Numbered from the stretch's first letter, positions 32,957-44,078 are shown. The stretch: DNA of 64,000 nt from Spirometra erinaceieuropaei (GCA_902702965.1 CACRXP010000629.1:180813-244812), one strand, 5' to 3'. Numbers and translations are program-made. Notes: generated by a model not told the origin, from the letters alone.

Positions 32957-33942
32957 TGCAGTAGGTGGACTAACTGATAAAACGTCAACCGAAATTCTGA
33001 AATGGGTTTTCATTAAGAAACGAATAATTAACTAGGGTTGTAAAACGTATCATAGTGCAGCATAATTCTGTGATAATTCAGTTATTTCGAGATGCCGGGT
33101 TTTGATTAAACGTCTTTACAGCCGCATGCAATAACTTTGTAAAAAAATGACTATATATTTAGCTGCATTTTTCACATTGATTTTGGACGCCCATAAAGAT
33201 TCAATTATGTTTCATGAGGAACCTACATATGTATACATTCTTTACGCATTCAGTAGGAAATTACGTCTGCTTCCAAATTTATACCCGAAAAAGAGTATAA
33301 TTGGGTTTTAAAAAGTCTCTAATTGTGATATTTTAATACCGAAAATAGCTGTTCATGAAACGTCATTTCTTTGCATTTACCAATGTGACTTCTCAAATTA
33401 ACAATATGGCACAAATTCACTGCTAAATTTTATGAACCTCGTATGGTCTCCTTTTAATACCGTAGAGAAATGTATGGTTTTCCGAACGCAGGAAATATAC
33501 GACCTCTTGTTTGGAAACCCTGAAAGCGAGTGTGACGACTGGTCGTTTTCAATATTATCCAGAAATTGGAAATTTTTTTTGAAAACCGAATTATAATCTT
33601 TCTCCGAGTATAAAATTAGTCGAAGACGCTATTTTCTGCCGAATGAGCAGGAGAATGAATATGTTTATGCACGTTTCCCAAGAAATATAATTGAATATTT
33701 AAGGGCATCGAAAATCAATAAGAAAAATACATGATACATGCGTAGTCATTTTTTCAGTGTATAGTTCTTACATGCAGGCGAAAAGAAGTTCTTTTGAGAG
33801 CGAGCATCCTGAGGTAAGTGAATTATTATATACTTACGCGCACAATTATTACTTTTACAACCCTACTTAATTGGTCTTTTCTGGACGAAAAAGCGCTTCC
33901 GAATTTCCGTTGATATGTGAATTAGCCCACCTACTTTAGGTG
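32957..33942 (+). repeat. FB element copy 5, complete (~985 bp, long inverted ends)
   Basis: The left end is CAGTAGGTGGACTAACTG and the right end GTTAGCCCACCTACTTT, its reverse. The first ~355 bp (32957-33312) and last ~350 bp (33592-33942) are imperfect reverse complements, sharing for instance TTGTAAAA near the ends and TTATAATTCGGTTTT in the inner arm. The middle 280 bp are unique. No coding capacity. It is a fold-back, MITE-like non-autonomous element or the remains of one. The target duplication is unclear. Confidence 0.75.
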
Positions 33943-33944
33943 TT

Positions 33945-36185
33945 GTTAGATAGCATTCTTTCCCGCGTACCACTTAGGCCTTTGCTTTGGCTTGCTCCGC
34001 GTGTTTCACCGGCTTGGGTTATTGACCTTAAAAACAAACGCCCCCAGTACCAGTCGTTGCAGAATGTATATATATATATATATATATTCATTTTTGTACT
34101 CCTTACCCCGGACGTGTTAGATATTATGTGAAAATTTCATTCGCAACCAACGGCATATCAGGGGCTGAGTATTTTGAAATTACTTTATACGCATGAACAT
34201 TCCTACAGCTGAGAGAGTTAACTGTTGTGTGTCAGATCCATCGGGCTTGTCAATTGCTTGGCTGCTTCACGGGGTACACTTCCGTCATGTGGGACAGAAA
34301 GGTGTTCCGTGCCTGTTTTAGGCCGACGGTGTTTAGTCCAGATCACAGACAATATTGTATCTCGTCAGCATGGACCTTCACAGCTTGGCCTGACTCAGGG
34401 CCTCCATCATGCAATCTTTTTTTCACGTGGCTCCAATACGCATTTAGGTGTCTACTATTGTATCCCTCAGACAGCAGGCGTCAGTAGGCTCTCCGTTCGT
34501 CCGTCCGTCACAATCGCACCGCCTTTCACCACGCACTTTGTTTTTATCGGCCTGACGGCTTAACAGGTTCTGTTGTTTGCTTGCTCAACTACTCCCTTCT
34601 TTTGCTTTTTGTCATACATTTCAAGCAGCCATCATGGCCTTCTTGCCTACCGACATTGCATTTTCGGCGGCCTATAAGTCTGTACTTCGGCTGTTGGGCT
34701 GACAAGCAGTCCGTTTTGTCTACTGAGGCTGGTGGAAATTATATTTCGGCATATACCGTCCCCACATGGCTGTGGTTGCGTGGCACACTCCCACTTCCCT
34801 TTGGCATTGCCTCATTCTGGCTCTTCATACGAATGAGGGACAGATTTTTAAAGCCTGCGTGACTGGTAGGTCGCTGGCGTCATGTATTGAATCTTTTCGC
34901 ACTGCCTCAGTGTTGTCGAAACGGTTACTCCTGAAGACGCAATCATCAGTGCGTTTCCTGAACATTTGCTGTCGCACAGTCCAACAACACTTATGTTTCC
35001 AACTTTTGGGTGGCAGTCCTCTGTCTTGGCAATATTACACCACCTTATCGGGGTTCAGCATTTCCACTATCTCCTCAGCTTACGTTGATATGTCACTCTG
35101 AGGTCGTCTGCGTCTTGCGGTTTTTTTCAGGCGGTAGTCTGAGTTTAATAAGGATTAGGTTACTGCTTATCGTTAGTTTCTACTACTGAAACTACCATAT
35201 ACTTACGGATATTATTGTTCATACCTACGTCGACAGATTGACTTTGCGCATTTTAGTATTCAAAATGCGAATTTGTTTTCGTACTGGAGTATTCGCTGCA
35301 ATCCATCACATGTTTCCAATACAAGTACCTAGATATCTATTCGTAAGCCAGGCCAATTACATTACTAGACATGATCCTTCTTTTTATTATTTTTTACAGC
35401 CATCTAGCTTATCCTATTATACTTCCTTCTTGTCCTCTATTTTGCACTTTTTTGTAAGTTCCTGATAGTTAATGCGTCTCCTGGTATAGCTTTCACTCTG
35501 ACATGCTTGAACTTTCAATAAACGCCGGCGACCAATCACCATTGACGGTTATTTCCCATGGAACATAAGCTTTATTTATTTACTTGACGGCGGTTTGTTC
35601 GACTGCCCAAAATTTCCCTGACTACAGTCTATGGTTAGCTTTTAGAAGTTGCGGGCTTATTCACCATTTATCTTCTGAACGCATTTGACAGTTTTTTCAG
35701 TAATTATATTTTTTTCTACTTTCTTTATTTCTCTTTCCTTGCGTTCGACGGCCCCACGCGTATAACCGCCATTACTACTACTCCCGTTAGATAGGTCGTT
35801 AAGACTGAGGTTAACAAATGTAAGAGATCCGGGTCGGTAATCTGAGGATAGAAAACGGCTGACCGGATCGAGGAAATTATTTGGATGACGGTTCGAAGAG
35901 TTTGGGCGGCTCTCCATTATCAAAGCGTTTAATGCAAAAATTGATCAGAATTTTGAATACACAACCGAATTTGTTGGTACTGGGCTGATTAATTTTTTTT
36001 CTTGCTTTCGTTGCCTTGGCCTACTGGTCGTCGTTTGCGAATGTTGGTGGCCTCCTTTGTTATGTGTCGTCGATGAGGCCAACTTCCAAGGAAATCTTTG
36101 TTGATTGGACAAATAGACCCGCAGACGGCTCTTGTTCTTCAATTTGGACAAATGTACCGTACTGCGCCTCGGAAATTAGACCCCG
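33945..36185. other. No recognised feature
   Basis: It includes a TA run near 34066-34086 and overlapping 70-110-codon open frames at 34225-35101 with no motifs. The latter may be very old repeat DNA. Confidence 0.4.
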
Positions 36186-36189
36186 AGTA

Positions 36190-36880
36190 CGCGGCAATAC
36201 CATCTGAACGGCATGCTGCTTCGAGAAGCATAAACCCAAAAAGGTCTCGGAGTCTGGGTTGCAGACAGCCTAAAGCCTTCTACACAATGTTGTAAGGCGG
36301 TCAAGGCCGCAACTTCAATATTATATGCAATCAAGTGTGCATTTGCAGTTTTCCATGAAGAATGCTTCTCCAACGTCTTTGGCACGTTTGTAAGGCCGCA
36401 CCTTGAATATGCAATTCAGGCCCGGAGACCTTGGACGCAGCAGGATTCCAATCTGCTTGAAAGGGTGCAGAGGCGAGCAACAAAATTACTAAGAGGTCAT
36501 ATGAGATCCATACGAGATCCGCCTAACTAACCTTAATCTTTATCCACTGCATTATAGGCAGTTGCGCGGACACTTGATACGAACTTTCCGTATCGTGAGT
36601 GGCTTAGAGTGAGCCCTTCGGTGCGACGACTTTTTCCAACTTGCCACTATAACTAACCTCCGCAGATATCCCTTCAAGCTACGTGTGCTCCAGGGTAGAT
36701 TGAACGTGAGAAAGTATTTTCTCTTTAACCGTGTCGTGGAACCGTGGGATAACCTGCCCGAGACGATTGTCATGTCTCAATCTATGGAGACATTTAAATG
36801 TCGGTTTGACAGACAGATGTTACAGCGATTATTTTATCGATTTTTTGTGCAAATAGGGAGTTCAAAGGCGTAAGCCTATT
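36190..36880 (+). mobile_element. CR1-like LINE, 3' end of ORF2, broken
   Basis: In shifting plus-strand frames: KAATSILYAIKCAFAVFHEE, FGTFVRPHLEYAIQARRPW, LLERVQRRATKLLRGH, then YPFKLRVLQGRLNVRKYFLF, NRVVEPWDNLPETIVMSQSM and ETFKCRFDRQM. This order (VRPHLEY..W, LERVQRRATK, NRVV..WNxLP, FK..D) is the C-terminal region of CR1-type non-LTR retrotransposon proteins. The reverse transcriptase palm is missing. Stops near 36526 and frame changes show it is dead. The polypeptide end is near 36870. Confidence 0.75.
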
Positions 36881-36964
36881 TTCCTCAAATACACGGACTG
36901 ACCTCAATTGGGGTTAGCTGCATTTATGTCCCCTTTTGGGTGAATGGATCGACAGGCCGTGTTG

Positions 36965-37785
36965 GTTCGGTATTCTTAAGCTCCGTATGACTGTCTCGTC
37001 CTCGTCACGACCTATATAGTGACGTAGGACTTTTAGGCCGAAGGAGTGTCTAGAAGCCTGTTGATAGAGTTGGCATTTGAGTACCAAGCCTCAGGTGTGA
37101 GACGTTGTGTCCTTGAGGTGCCCCGACCTAAGATGGTTGCACCTTGAAGGTCAAAACTGCGGCCAGTTTCTCCGATGTGAGTCGCAAACTGTGAGTTTGG
37201 GTCTAGTCTCCAAGTTGCCAGTTTGCGTTCATGTAGGCGGGTCTGCAATTCCCGTCCGGTTTCCCCAACGTAGTTGCAGTCTCCCCGTTACAACGTATTT
37301 CCTAGACAGCTGCTGAGGTTTCAGTGGGTGGCAGTATGTCATTGAGTTGCATCAGACGACGACGAATTGTTGCCTGCGGTCGATGGGCAATGCCTATCCT
37401 GGCGGGTGGTAACAGTCGTGAAACCGCCTTGAAGACTCCTTTAATGTAAGGAATAGCCCCAAGACTTCGGGTTTTTCTTATTGTGGCCGTCGTCTGTTCA
37501 CTCAGCGCTTGCTTGACTTCATAAAGTAGCTTTGTTCCATTGGTTCGAAAGAGGTCATGAAGGTACTGTCGTTCAACTCTTTTATCGTCTGGTGTTCTGC
37601 AGTGTTTCAACTCTTTGTAATAGAATACGGACACAGCCGCGTTTGTTAGAAAGAGGCTGATTGTTTTTGAAGTGTAGTATTTGCCTTGTTTTGGGGGCTT
37701 TTTCTGTTCGGGCTAACTGTTTCTGAGCCCCAGTGGAAGCCATACGCTCGCCCATATTTCTAAAGCCAATGTCGAATGCTTTCAT
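36965..37785 (-). mobile_element. PLE-G fragment: RT end, linker and GIY-YIG domain
   Basis: The minus strand gives, in order, KTRQILHFKNNQPLSNKRGC (post-palm region), ERQYLHDLFRTNG, IPYIKGVFKAVSRLLPPARI, GIAHRPQATIRRRLMQLND, then a broken GIY-YIG core with GKPDG, RLHERKLATWRLDPNSQFAT, HIGETGRSFD and LTPEAW, ending SINRLLDTPSA. The last part and the following non-coding bases match 10.60-10.77 kb. A stop and several frame changes are present. Confidence 0.7.
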
Positions 37786-37799
37786 GTTCCCTGTCAGAA

Positions 37800-39862
37800 C
37801 GATATTATACTAAAGTCCTAATTGTTCGTTTTATCGCACTTTATAACCAGATGTTGATATGCTTAAATGTTGCATCTTACCAAAAACGTTATATCTTAGT
37901 ACATTGCCGTATAAAGACGTCACGATACCTTTCTGTGACTTTATGGCGCACGATTGCAGTGCGGAACTGCCAAAACGATGGTCAAACCTTTACTGGACCA
38001 TCGAGGTACAAGCGAACGAACCCGAAGGAAAGATTTCCACTAATGCTATCATTAAGTTTCATAACATAATATGGATGTCTGCCCAACAAACCCCAGTAGC
38101 AACAAAGCAAGAGGGGATGGTTATATTCCAATGTCGCGTCCGCCTTCGACATAGTGAGCGAGATGACAACTAGAGCTCCATCGCGCCAAAGTTTGAATAT
38201 TCTGGCCAAACGGCATATGAACGCCTTTTTCGTATATAGTGACTTCGTGTTTAACCATGAATAATGGTACGCCATAGCGAAAAACCCCTTTGCCACAAGT
38301 GTGCTATAACAAAAAATGAAACAAAGTCCACACAAACGGCGGGAGACTGGCGTTCTTGATAACACTCGTGGCCTTCGCTGACGTCTGCATTCTCTGTTAA
38401 ACTCTATTAAGTTACGGAAACAGCATGTCTCTTGATCTAAAACTGACAGTAAGTCCCAGTGTCTCAGAAGACCACGGTTGACGCATTACGGATCATGAGT
38501 ACGCTTACGACGTTGCTGCGCTGAAAACCCAGGTACATGCATAGGCAGGTAATCCTAAGAAAAGAGTAAATTGGCCTAATACGAGGCTAAATGTTTCGAT
38601 GTCCGCGTTCGAATATGCAAAACGGATCAGTTTGGGACGTGAAGTTTCTTCACAGGTTCATATTTTGAAATGTGCTGAAGTTCAAATATTGTAGCTTGTT
38701 TATCCTGAAAGCGTCGGGAAATACAATAAAAACCACCGCGTTGACTACGTAGAATCTAGACTGCACATTATTTTATGTGAATATGATACTCAATCCACCA
38801 GTAAATCCCTGCTTACCGCATTAGTATAGAAGATGCGTCGTTACGATCTAAAGGCTTATTACCAGTTATTCGTCAACTGGAATTTAAGAATAGTCGTGCT
38901 TTCTTTCGTTAACCTCGCTACCACGTATTCAGTCGGGATTTTCGCGTGTATCGCGGAGAAGTATCATTTGTAGTTAAAATGTTATAGTTCACAGTCAGCA
39001 CTGTGAACACGGCTCTTAAGCGCGAGCAAAACAAAACGCTGATCATTTATCTAGATTGGGTGAGGCAGAGCATGATGAAGGAAATAATGAAGCATATGTA
39101 GGAGAGTGGAAATCCGACATAAAAGAGATGCAAGCATCAATATTCCATCCATTTAGCAGTAATTAATGGAGTCTTGATATCAAGCTTTACAATTAGCATA
39201 CAAGAACCTAAACCACGACAAAGCCAACAGGGTAATGACTGAATACGTACGCTTAAGTACTGTTACAATATAATGTCTACTTCTTTCATTTTAGTAGCCA
39301 TGGTTTATCAGGACTGTGTTTTTGGTTAAGCTTATGAATTTGATTAAATTTGGTGTCGAGTTTAGAATTAAGGGTAATGACAGGACAGTTAGCAATAAGC
39401 TGTCGGTATGGCTTTTGCCACCGACCTCTTCTGTATGTTCCTGCATCGGTCAGCCTGCTTTTTGGCGTGCCGCCCACCCGTAATACCCACCACCCATTCT
39501 TTTAATTCCCCTATGACACGATCCACAGTATGCCGACAACTAATTGACGTCCTTCACCCTACCGTGGGAGAGTTTAAGATTGACGTATGACACATTTGTG
39601 AATTTGCCTAACGCCTTCCACAGATTGCGTTAATAACCGCGTCCGTCTGCGTAGCTGGTAAACTCAATATCAACATCCCCCCTTATTGTATGCGTCCTTG
39701 CACCCTTTCCTGTGATTGGGCTTGCACATTCAATACTTGCCCTTCATGGCATCCCAGCCGCTCCAACATCCCCTGTCTGCTTGCTGCTAGATACTCCAAT
39801 ATTCAAACTGTTACTTTTTCCATTTCGCTTGAAAATAACTGCGAACTTGGAGTAAGTCAGGA
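37800..39862. other. No recognised feature
   Basis: The open frames at 37776-38365 overlap on both strands and have no motif. The right edge is the 8-bp target site of the Merlin element (39863-39870). Confidence 0.4.
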
Positions 39863-39870
39863 TATTTAAG

Positions 39871-39900
39871 GGTAGGATCGCAGTTGGTAGCCAGGAATGG
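39871..39900 (+). repeat. Merlin left terminal inverted repeat
   Basis: 30 bp. The inner 25 bases are an exact reverse complement of 44049-44073; the outer five differ at two positions. Expected binding site of the transposase. Confidence 0.9.
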
Positions 39901-40545
39901 GTAGACGGATAGGAGGATCCCTGTCTTACGAGAATGGTGGGAGGGGGGTTATACGGGTGGGGTTAGTGGAAGGACAGCTGTATGAGTACGGTAGTTTCGG
40001 AGGAAAAGTTAAGCTAACCGAATAAATGTGGGAAAGTTTTAATGCGGTGTAAAGGAAGGCAGAAATTGAAAAAAAAACCGTGGAGCCCAAGGAACCAATA
40101 GAAAATAAGCCTCGAATGTGAAGACCAATCTGCATAGCGACACGGAAAACCGAACGCAACGTCATTAATGACAACCAGGGGACGAGCGAAGGTAAAATTA
40201 ACGAAAAGGAAGCCCAATTACGGTAGGTGTTGGTGCGGATAATGGAGAAGTAAGCGAAAATAAGCCGCAGTAGACGGCATACGTTGTGGCATAATTAAAA
40301 AAGCAGAACTACGTAGCTGCGGGCGGTGGTGGTCGCCAAGTGAAAAAGTTGAACAAGAAAACCGGACGGCTAACCAGTTATCACTCGACATTTTCTCCTC
40401 ATTTAGACAGCGGACAGCAGGAAAGCCGAGGAAGGCAGCTCCCCAAGTCAGTCAGCCAATCAAATTTAGCGAATTCCCGGATGTGATTCAGTCACCGAAC
40501 CTAGTGAAGTATTTACAGGGAAAACGACTGCTGGCCGCCCAATTA

Positions 40546-41441
40546 ATGTGTCGATACCGAATGCCAATGCGGTTGCGAATCCTGCGGCAACACATGGACG
40601 GCTATGCCATCAGGTAAAGATACGGAAAGTAAAATTTACTCAATAGTTGTACCAAGTGCAGGACTAAAATGGCACTGAGGACGGCCTCAGTGTTTGAACG
40701 AAGCCGCCTCACATTGCCAAAGATAATGAAAACGGCGCTTGCCTTTCTGGAAGGAACAGGTGCAATGAGATGTGCAGCGTCCGTGGGCATCAGTCCCAAT
40801 ACCGCGGTCAAATGGTATGCAATATGGAGGGATGTATGTACGAAAGCCCTTCTCAGGGAAGTGAGACAGCTGGGAGGTGAAAACGTCGAAGTCCAAGTCG
40901 ACGAAACTATGATAAGTAGACGAAAATACAACATCGGCCGCTGTACGAAACAGAACTGGATTTTGGGTAACGTAATTCACTTAATCACGCATTCGTAGGC
41001 ATGTACGACACGAACAGACGGAAGGTTCTGTTTGAACAAGTGAACGACCGTACGTGGCCTTCCCTGAGGGCCGTAATAAAGAAATGGGTGGCCCCGGGAA
41101 GTATTATAGTGACGGACCAATGGAAAGCCTACGCCCGGCTGACCGAGGAGGGCTATCAGCATCTGACGGTTAACCATTCCGTTAATTTTGTTGATCCCGT
41201 CAGCAAAAGGAATACCAATGCCATAGAGGCCTACTGGAGCAGACTTAAGAAGAAATTACGCGACAAAGAACCCATCAAAGGGAGAAAAATTTGGGAACAC
41301 GTACATGAAGCCCAATACCCCCTGTGGCATGGTGTGAACGCAAGTAACCTACCGGAATCATGGGAACTGTTCCTAACCCATGTTGCCCAAGCGTATCCGG
41401 TTGTAGGAAATGAAGGAGAAAACCAAAGCGAAGCTCAGTAA
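40546..41441 (+). CDS. Merlin transposase (ISXO2-like DDE), three exons, apparently intact
   Basis: Exons 40546-40613, 40647-40966 and 40999-41441 splice to one frame of 276 residues (ATG at 40546 chosen as the only in-frame ATG of exon 1; the frame is open back to 40264 and homology seems to start earlier, e.g. FSEFPDVIQSPNLVKYLQ, so the true start may lie in a further upstream exon). A degraded zinc-ribbon-like region ends AISCTKCRTKMALRT. Then come a helical region with CAASVGISPNTAVKWY, VQVDETMISRRKYNIGR (first Asp), WILG-MYDTNRRKV across the second intron, SIIVTDQWKAYARL (second Asp) and NHSVNFVDPVS with NAIEAYWSRLK (Glu). The DDE triad is complete and there are no stops. It would cut and paste the element at its terminal repeats. 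A GTAAGT overlaps the stop, so a longer C-terminus by splicing is possible. Confidence 0.82.
40614..40646 (+). other. Predicted 33-nt mini-intron in the Merlin transposase gene
   Basis: GTAAAGATACGG ... TTTACTCAATAG. Removing it joins ..DGYAI to SCTKCRTKM in frame, restoring the DGY..CxxC segment seen in ISXO2/Merlin proteins. Unspliced, a TAA follows at once. Confidence 0.65.
40967..40998 (+). other. Predicted 32-nt mini-intron in the Merlin transposase gene
   Basis: GTAACGTAATTC ... CATTCGTAG. Its removal joins WILG to MYDTNRRKV with the spacing of the family (W, three residues to Gly, then eight to the Lys). Unspliced, the frame hits TAG at 40996. Introns of 30-40 nt are known in parasitic flatworms. 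Confidence 0.7.
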
Positions 41442-41639
41442 GTACGAAGGTGAGGCCAGAACCGGTAACACAACCCTACTCTTTTAGCTCTGTAAGCAAC
41501 CGAAGACGGAAGTAAAACGAAGGAGACTGAACAACTACTTGTCAATGGAGAAGGCCGCAACGGAGAGAATGCGGACGCCCAAAGCCCAAGTTTATGTAAA
41601 CTATTAGTAACAATAGCGAAATCTGTTCCACTGAAAGAC

Positions 41640-42257
41640 ATGGCCTTCATTTTGTCTGCAGTCGTGTATGCCAACCCTGGCGGTTGGTCTGCGCGAGCAG
41701 AAGGCCGCCTATGCCGCCGATCGGAAGATGAAAGGAAGGACACATTGTGTGACGCCGCGCTGGTGGTTTGGTCTCAAAACAGGATAGTCTTGAATCTGCG
41801 GGTGGCCGTAATCTTACTGCTGCCTGCGAGCCCTAAGGTGGACGAATGTGAAAGGAGGATGGCTACGGCCAAGTTAAAGAGACGGACCGCACAGGAAGCG
41901 GAAGCAGGTGGGGTCGGACGCCGAAATGAAAGCATAGTGCAAGGGGGGAGGGAAACCCGGCGAACGGGAGAGGACACTGTCTTAAATCCCATAGACGTAA
42001 AGTGTCCCGGCGGCGGTAAAGCGGACAAAGGGGGGGGAAGGCGATTAACCAGCAAGAACGCCGACAATACGGAAAGGCATGCGAAAAACCTGAATAGGAC
42101 GGGACGAGGCGAACCAAGAAGGACGAAAAGGACCTCCGGGTCGGACCGAATATTTGGGGGGGAGGCTACCCGCAAAGCACTGAAGGCATGGAACCCAAGT
42201 GCGGTACATGCGAAACTGCACCGGTCAGCAGGCGGACGTCTAGGCCGGACAATGTAG
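41640..42257 (+). CDS. Open frame of 205 codons inside the Merlin element, unknown
   Basis: A long frame between the transposase and the telomere-like array, rich in Arg, Lys, Gly and Glu, with no recognised motif and poor hydrophobic core. The region is purine-rich on the plus strand, which by itself favours long open frames. The minus strand is also open for 192 codons over the same bases, so this may be chance. Confidence 0.2.
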   Translation: MAFILSAVVYANPGGWSARAEGRLCRRSEDERKDTLCDAALVVWSQNRIVLNLRVAVILLLPASPKVDECERRMATAKLKRRTAQEAEAGGVGRRNESIVQGGRETRRTGEDTVLNPIDVKCPGGGKADKGGGRRLTSKNADNTERHAKNLNRTGRGEPRRTKRTSGSDRIFGGEATRKALKAWNPSAVHAKLHRSAGGRLGRTM

Positions 42258-42294
42258 CGGGAAAGGCAAAGCAGAAAGGCACTGTAAAACGGAA

Positions 42295-42555
42295 GTGCTG
42301 GGTAGGAAGGCCATTTGGGTTGGGGGGGGGGGCGTGTATTTGGGTAAAGCACTATCGCAATGCGTAAAATGCGACCACATAATCGAAATGGAAGGAAAAA
42401 CGGACGCGGACTGGGAATGCAAAGGTGCTAACAGCCCACCCATACGTCATCGGGTACTTCTAGTACAGGAGACGGGATATGGAAACAGAAAACCTAAGCG
42501 GGAAACGTTGCGCGTTGCTGAAGGAATAAACGGGTTTTGCAGCTTGCAGGAATAG
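42295..42555 (+). CDS. Open frame of 86 codons inside the Merlin element, unknown
   Basis: Contains QCVKCDHIIEMEGKTDADWE then CKG, a Cys-x2-Cys with a later Cys that could be half of a zinc site. A poly-G run near 42318 makes the frame doubtful. It directly precedes the telomere-like array. Confidence 0.2.
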   Translation: MLGRKAIWVGGGGVYLGKALSQCVKCDHIIEMEGKTDADWECKGANSPPIRHRVLLVQETGYGNRKPKRETLRVAEGINGFCSLQE

Positions 42556-42739
42556 GTAAGGGTAACCTAAAGCGCAAAACCAAATAACCCATCGGAAATG
42601 AGCGCAGAGAAGTCCCAGAAGGAAGCACTAATCGCAAGACCCAGACCTATGAAATCTAATCATCAATCGAAATCCTAAACACCGAAAAGCCGCTGTAAGG
42701 ACGAACGGTTATGTTCAGGGCAGGAACGTAAATCCCGGC

Positions 42740-43930
42740 GACAAATTGTAAGGTAAACCTCAACCCTAACCGTAACTTAAAACCTAAAGTGAACCTTAAT
42801 CATAATATTAAACTTGACCCTAAACTTAACCGTAACCCTAACCTTAACACTCACCCTAAACGTAAACCTAAGCCTAACCCTAAACTTAACCGTAACTTCA
42901 CTCCCTAACCCTAACCCTCACCTTAACTTAACCTCGACCCAAACCTAACCCAAAAACTAACCTTAAACCTAACCTCAACCCTAAGCTTAACCTTAACCCT
43001 AACCTTAACGCAAAACATAACATTAACCCTAAACGTAAACCTAAGCTTAACCCTAGCCTTTAAATTAACCCTAACCCTCACCTTAACCGTAAACCTAAGC
43101 CTAAAACTAACCTTAACCCTAACCTTAACCGTAACCCTAAAATTAAACCTAACATTAAAACTAACCCTAACCCTCACCCTAAGCCTAAGCCTAACACTAA
43201 CCTTAACCCTAACCGTAACCGTAACCTTAAACTGAACCCTAACCTTTAACCTAAACCTAAAATTAAGCCTAAAAATAACATTAACCCAAAACTTAACCCT
43301 AACCTTAAACCAAACCTTAACCCTAACCATAACCCTAATCTTAACCTTAACCCAGACATTAACCTTAACCCTAAACTTAACCCTAACCCTAACCTCAACC
43401 CCAACCTTAACCTTAACGCTAACCTTAACCCTAACACTAACCTTAACCCGAACCTTAACCCTAACCTTAACCGCAACCCTAACATTAACCCTAACCCTAA
43501 TCCTAAGACTAACCCTAACCTTAACCTAAATCCTAACCTAAACCTTAACCGTAACCTAAACCCCAACCTTAGTCCTAAACTGAACCCTAACCCTAAACTT
43601 AACATAAAACCTAACCGAAACTCTAACCATAACCCTAAATTTAACCTTAACGGTAACCTCAACCCTAAACCTAAACTTAACCTTAACCCTAACCTTAACG
43701 ATAACCGTGATCCTAACCGTAAGCAGTAGTCGTTAACCGTTAACCCTAACCAAACGCAACCCTAACCCTAACGGTAATCTTAAGCCTGACCCTACCATTA
43801 ATCGTTAACCGTTAACCCTAAAGCCGAACCCCAACCCTAAAGCCAAACCGTCACCTTGCAAAGCAAACCCCTAATCCTAAAACCCAACCTACGCCTAACC
43901 GTAAACCACACCAAACCCAACACCCATACC
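42740..43930. repeat. Telomere-like degenerate array (CCCTAA variants), ~1.2 kb
   Basis: The plus strand is almost free of G for more than 1 kb and consists of CCCTAA, CCTTAA, CCGTAA, CCTAAA and similar words, on average every 6 bases, with drifting phase. It is the TTAGGG-type animal telomere motif in heavily mutated form. The minus-strand frames it opens (Arg/Leu/Gly and Val/Lys/Arg alternations) are artefacts of the repeat. The array lies wholly within the Merlin transposon. Confidence 0.9.
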
Positions 43931-44048
43931 AAAGATGTCCGACTTACCTCACGCAGTAGAAGCACACCTACTGATAATCAATTTCCCAAGCAAAACAAAC
44001 ACACCTACTGATAACAAATAAGTACAACGTCAATATCAACGTACATTG

Positions 44049-44078
44049 CCATTCCTGGCTACCAACTGCGATCTCACC
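44049..44078 (-). repeat. Merlin right terminal inverted repeat
   Basis: Reverse complement of 39871-39900 with two mismatches, followed at once by the second TATTTAAG copy (44079-44086). Confidence 0.9.

Larger units (their letters stand above)
39871..44078 (+). mobile_element. Complete Merlin-type DNA transposon (4208 bp) carrying a telomere-like array
   Basis: The ends are inverted repeats of 30 bp with 28 matches: GGTAGGATCGCAGTTGGTAG.. at 39871-39900 and its reverse at 44049-44078. The element is flanked by an exact 8-bp direct repeat, TATTTAAG, at 39863-39870 and 44079-44086. Ends starting GG and 8-9-bp duplications are the hallmark of the Merlin superfamily (relatives of bacterial IS1016). 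Inside are a transposase gene (40.5-41.4 kb), two purine-rich open frames of unknown role (41.64-42.56 kb) and about 1.2 kb of CCCTAA-like array. The perfect target duplication and nearly identical ends suggest a fairly recent insertion. Confidence 0.88.

Noticed and set aside
34225..35101. Cluster of overlapping plus-strand frames of 86-112 codons
   Set aside because: Three frames overlap with no splice logic, motif or repeat partner; likely chance.
41774..42352. 192-codon minus-strand frame in the Merlin element
   Set aside because: Antisense to a purine-rich strand, Ser/Pro/Leu-rich without motif.
42923..43662. Two minus-strand open frames of about 135 codons made of Arg/Leu/Gly and Val/Lys/Arg alternations
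   Set aside because: They are translations of the telomere-like array; the 6-base period keeps frames open and no protein is implied.
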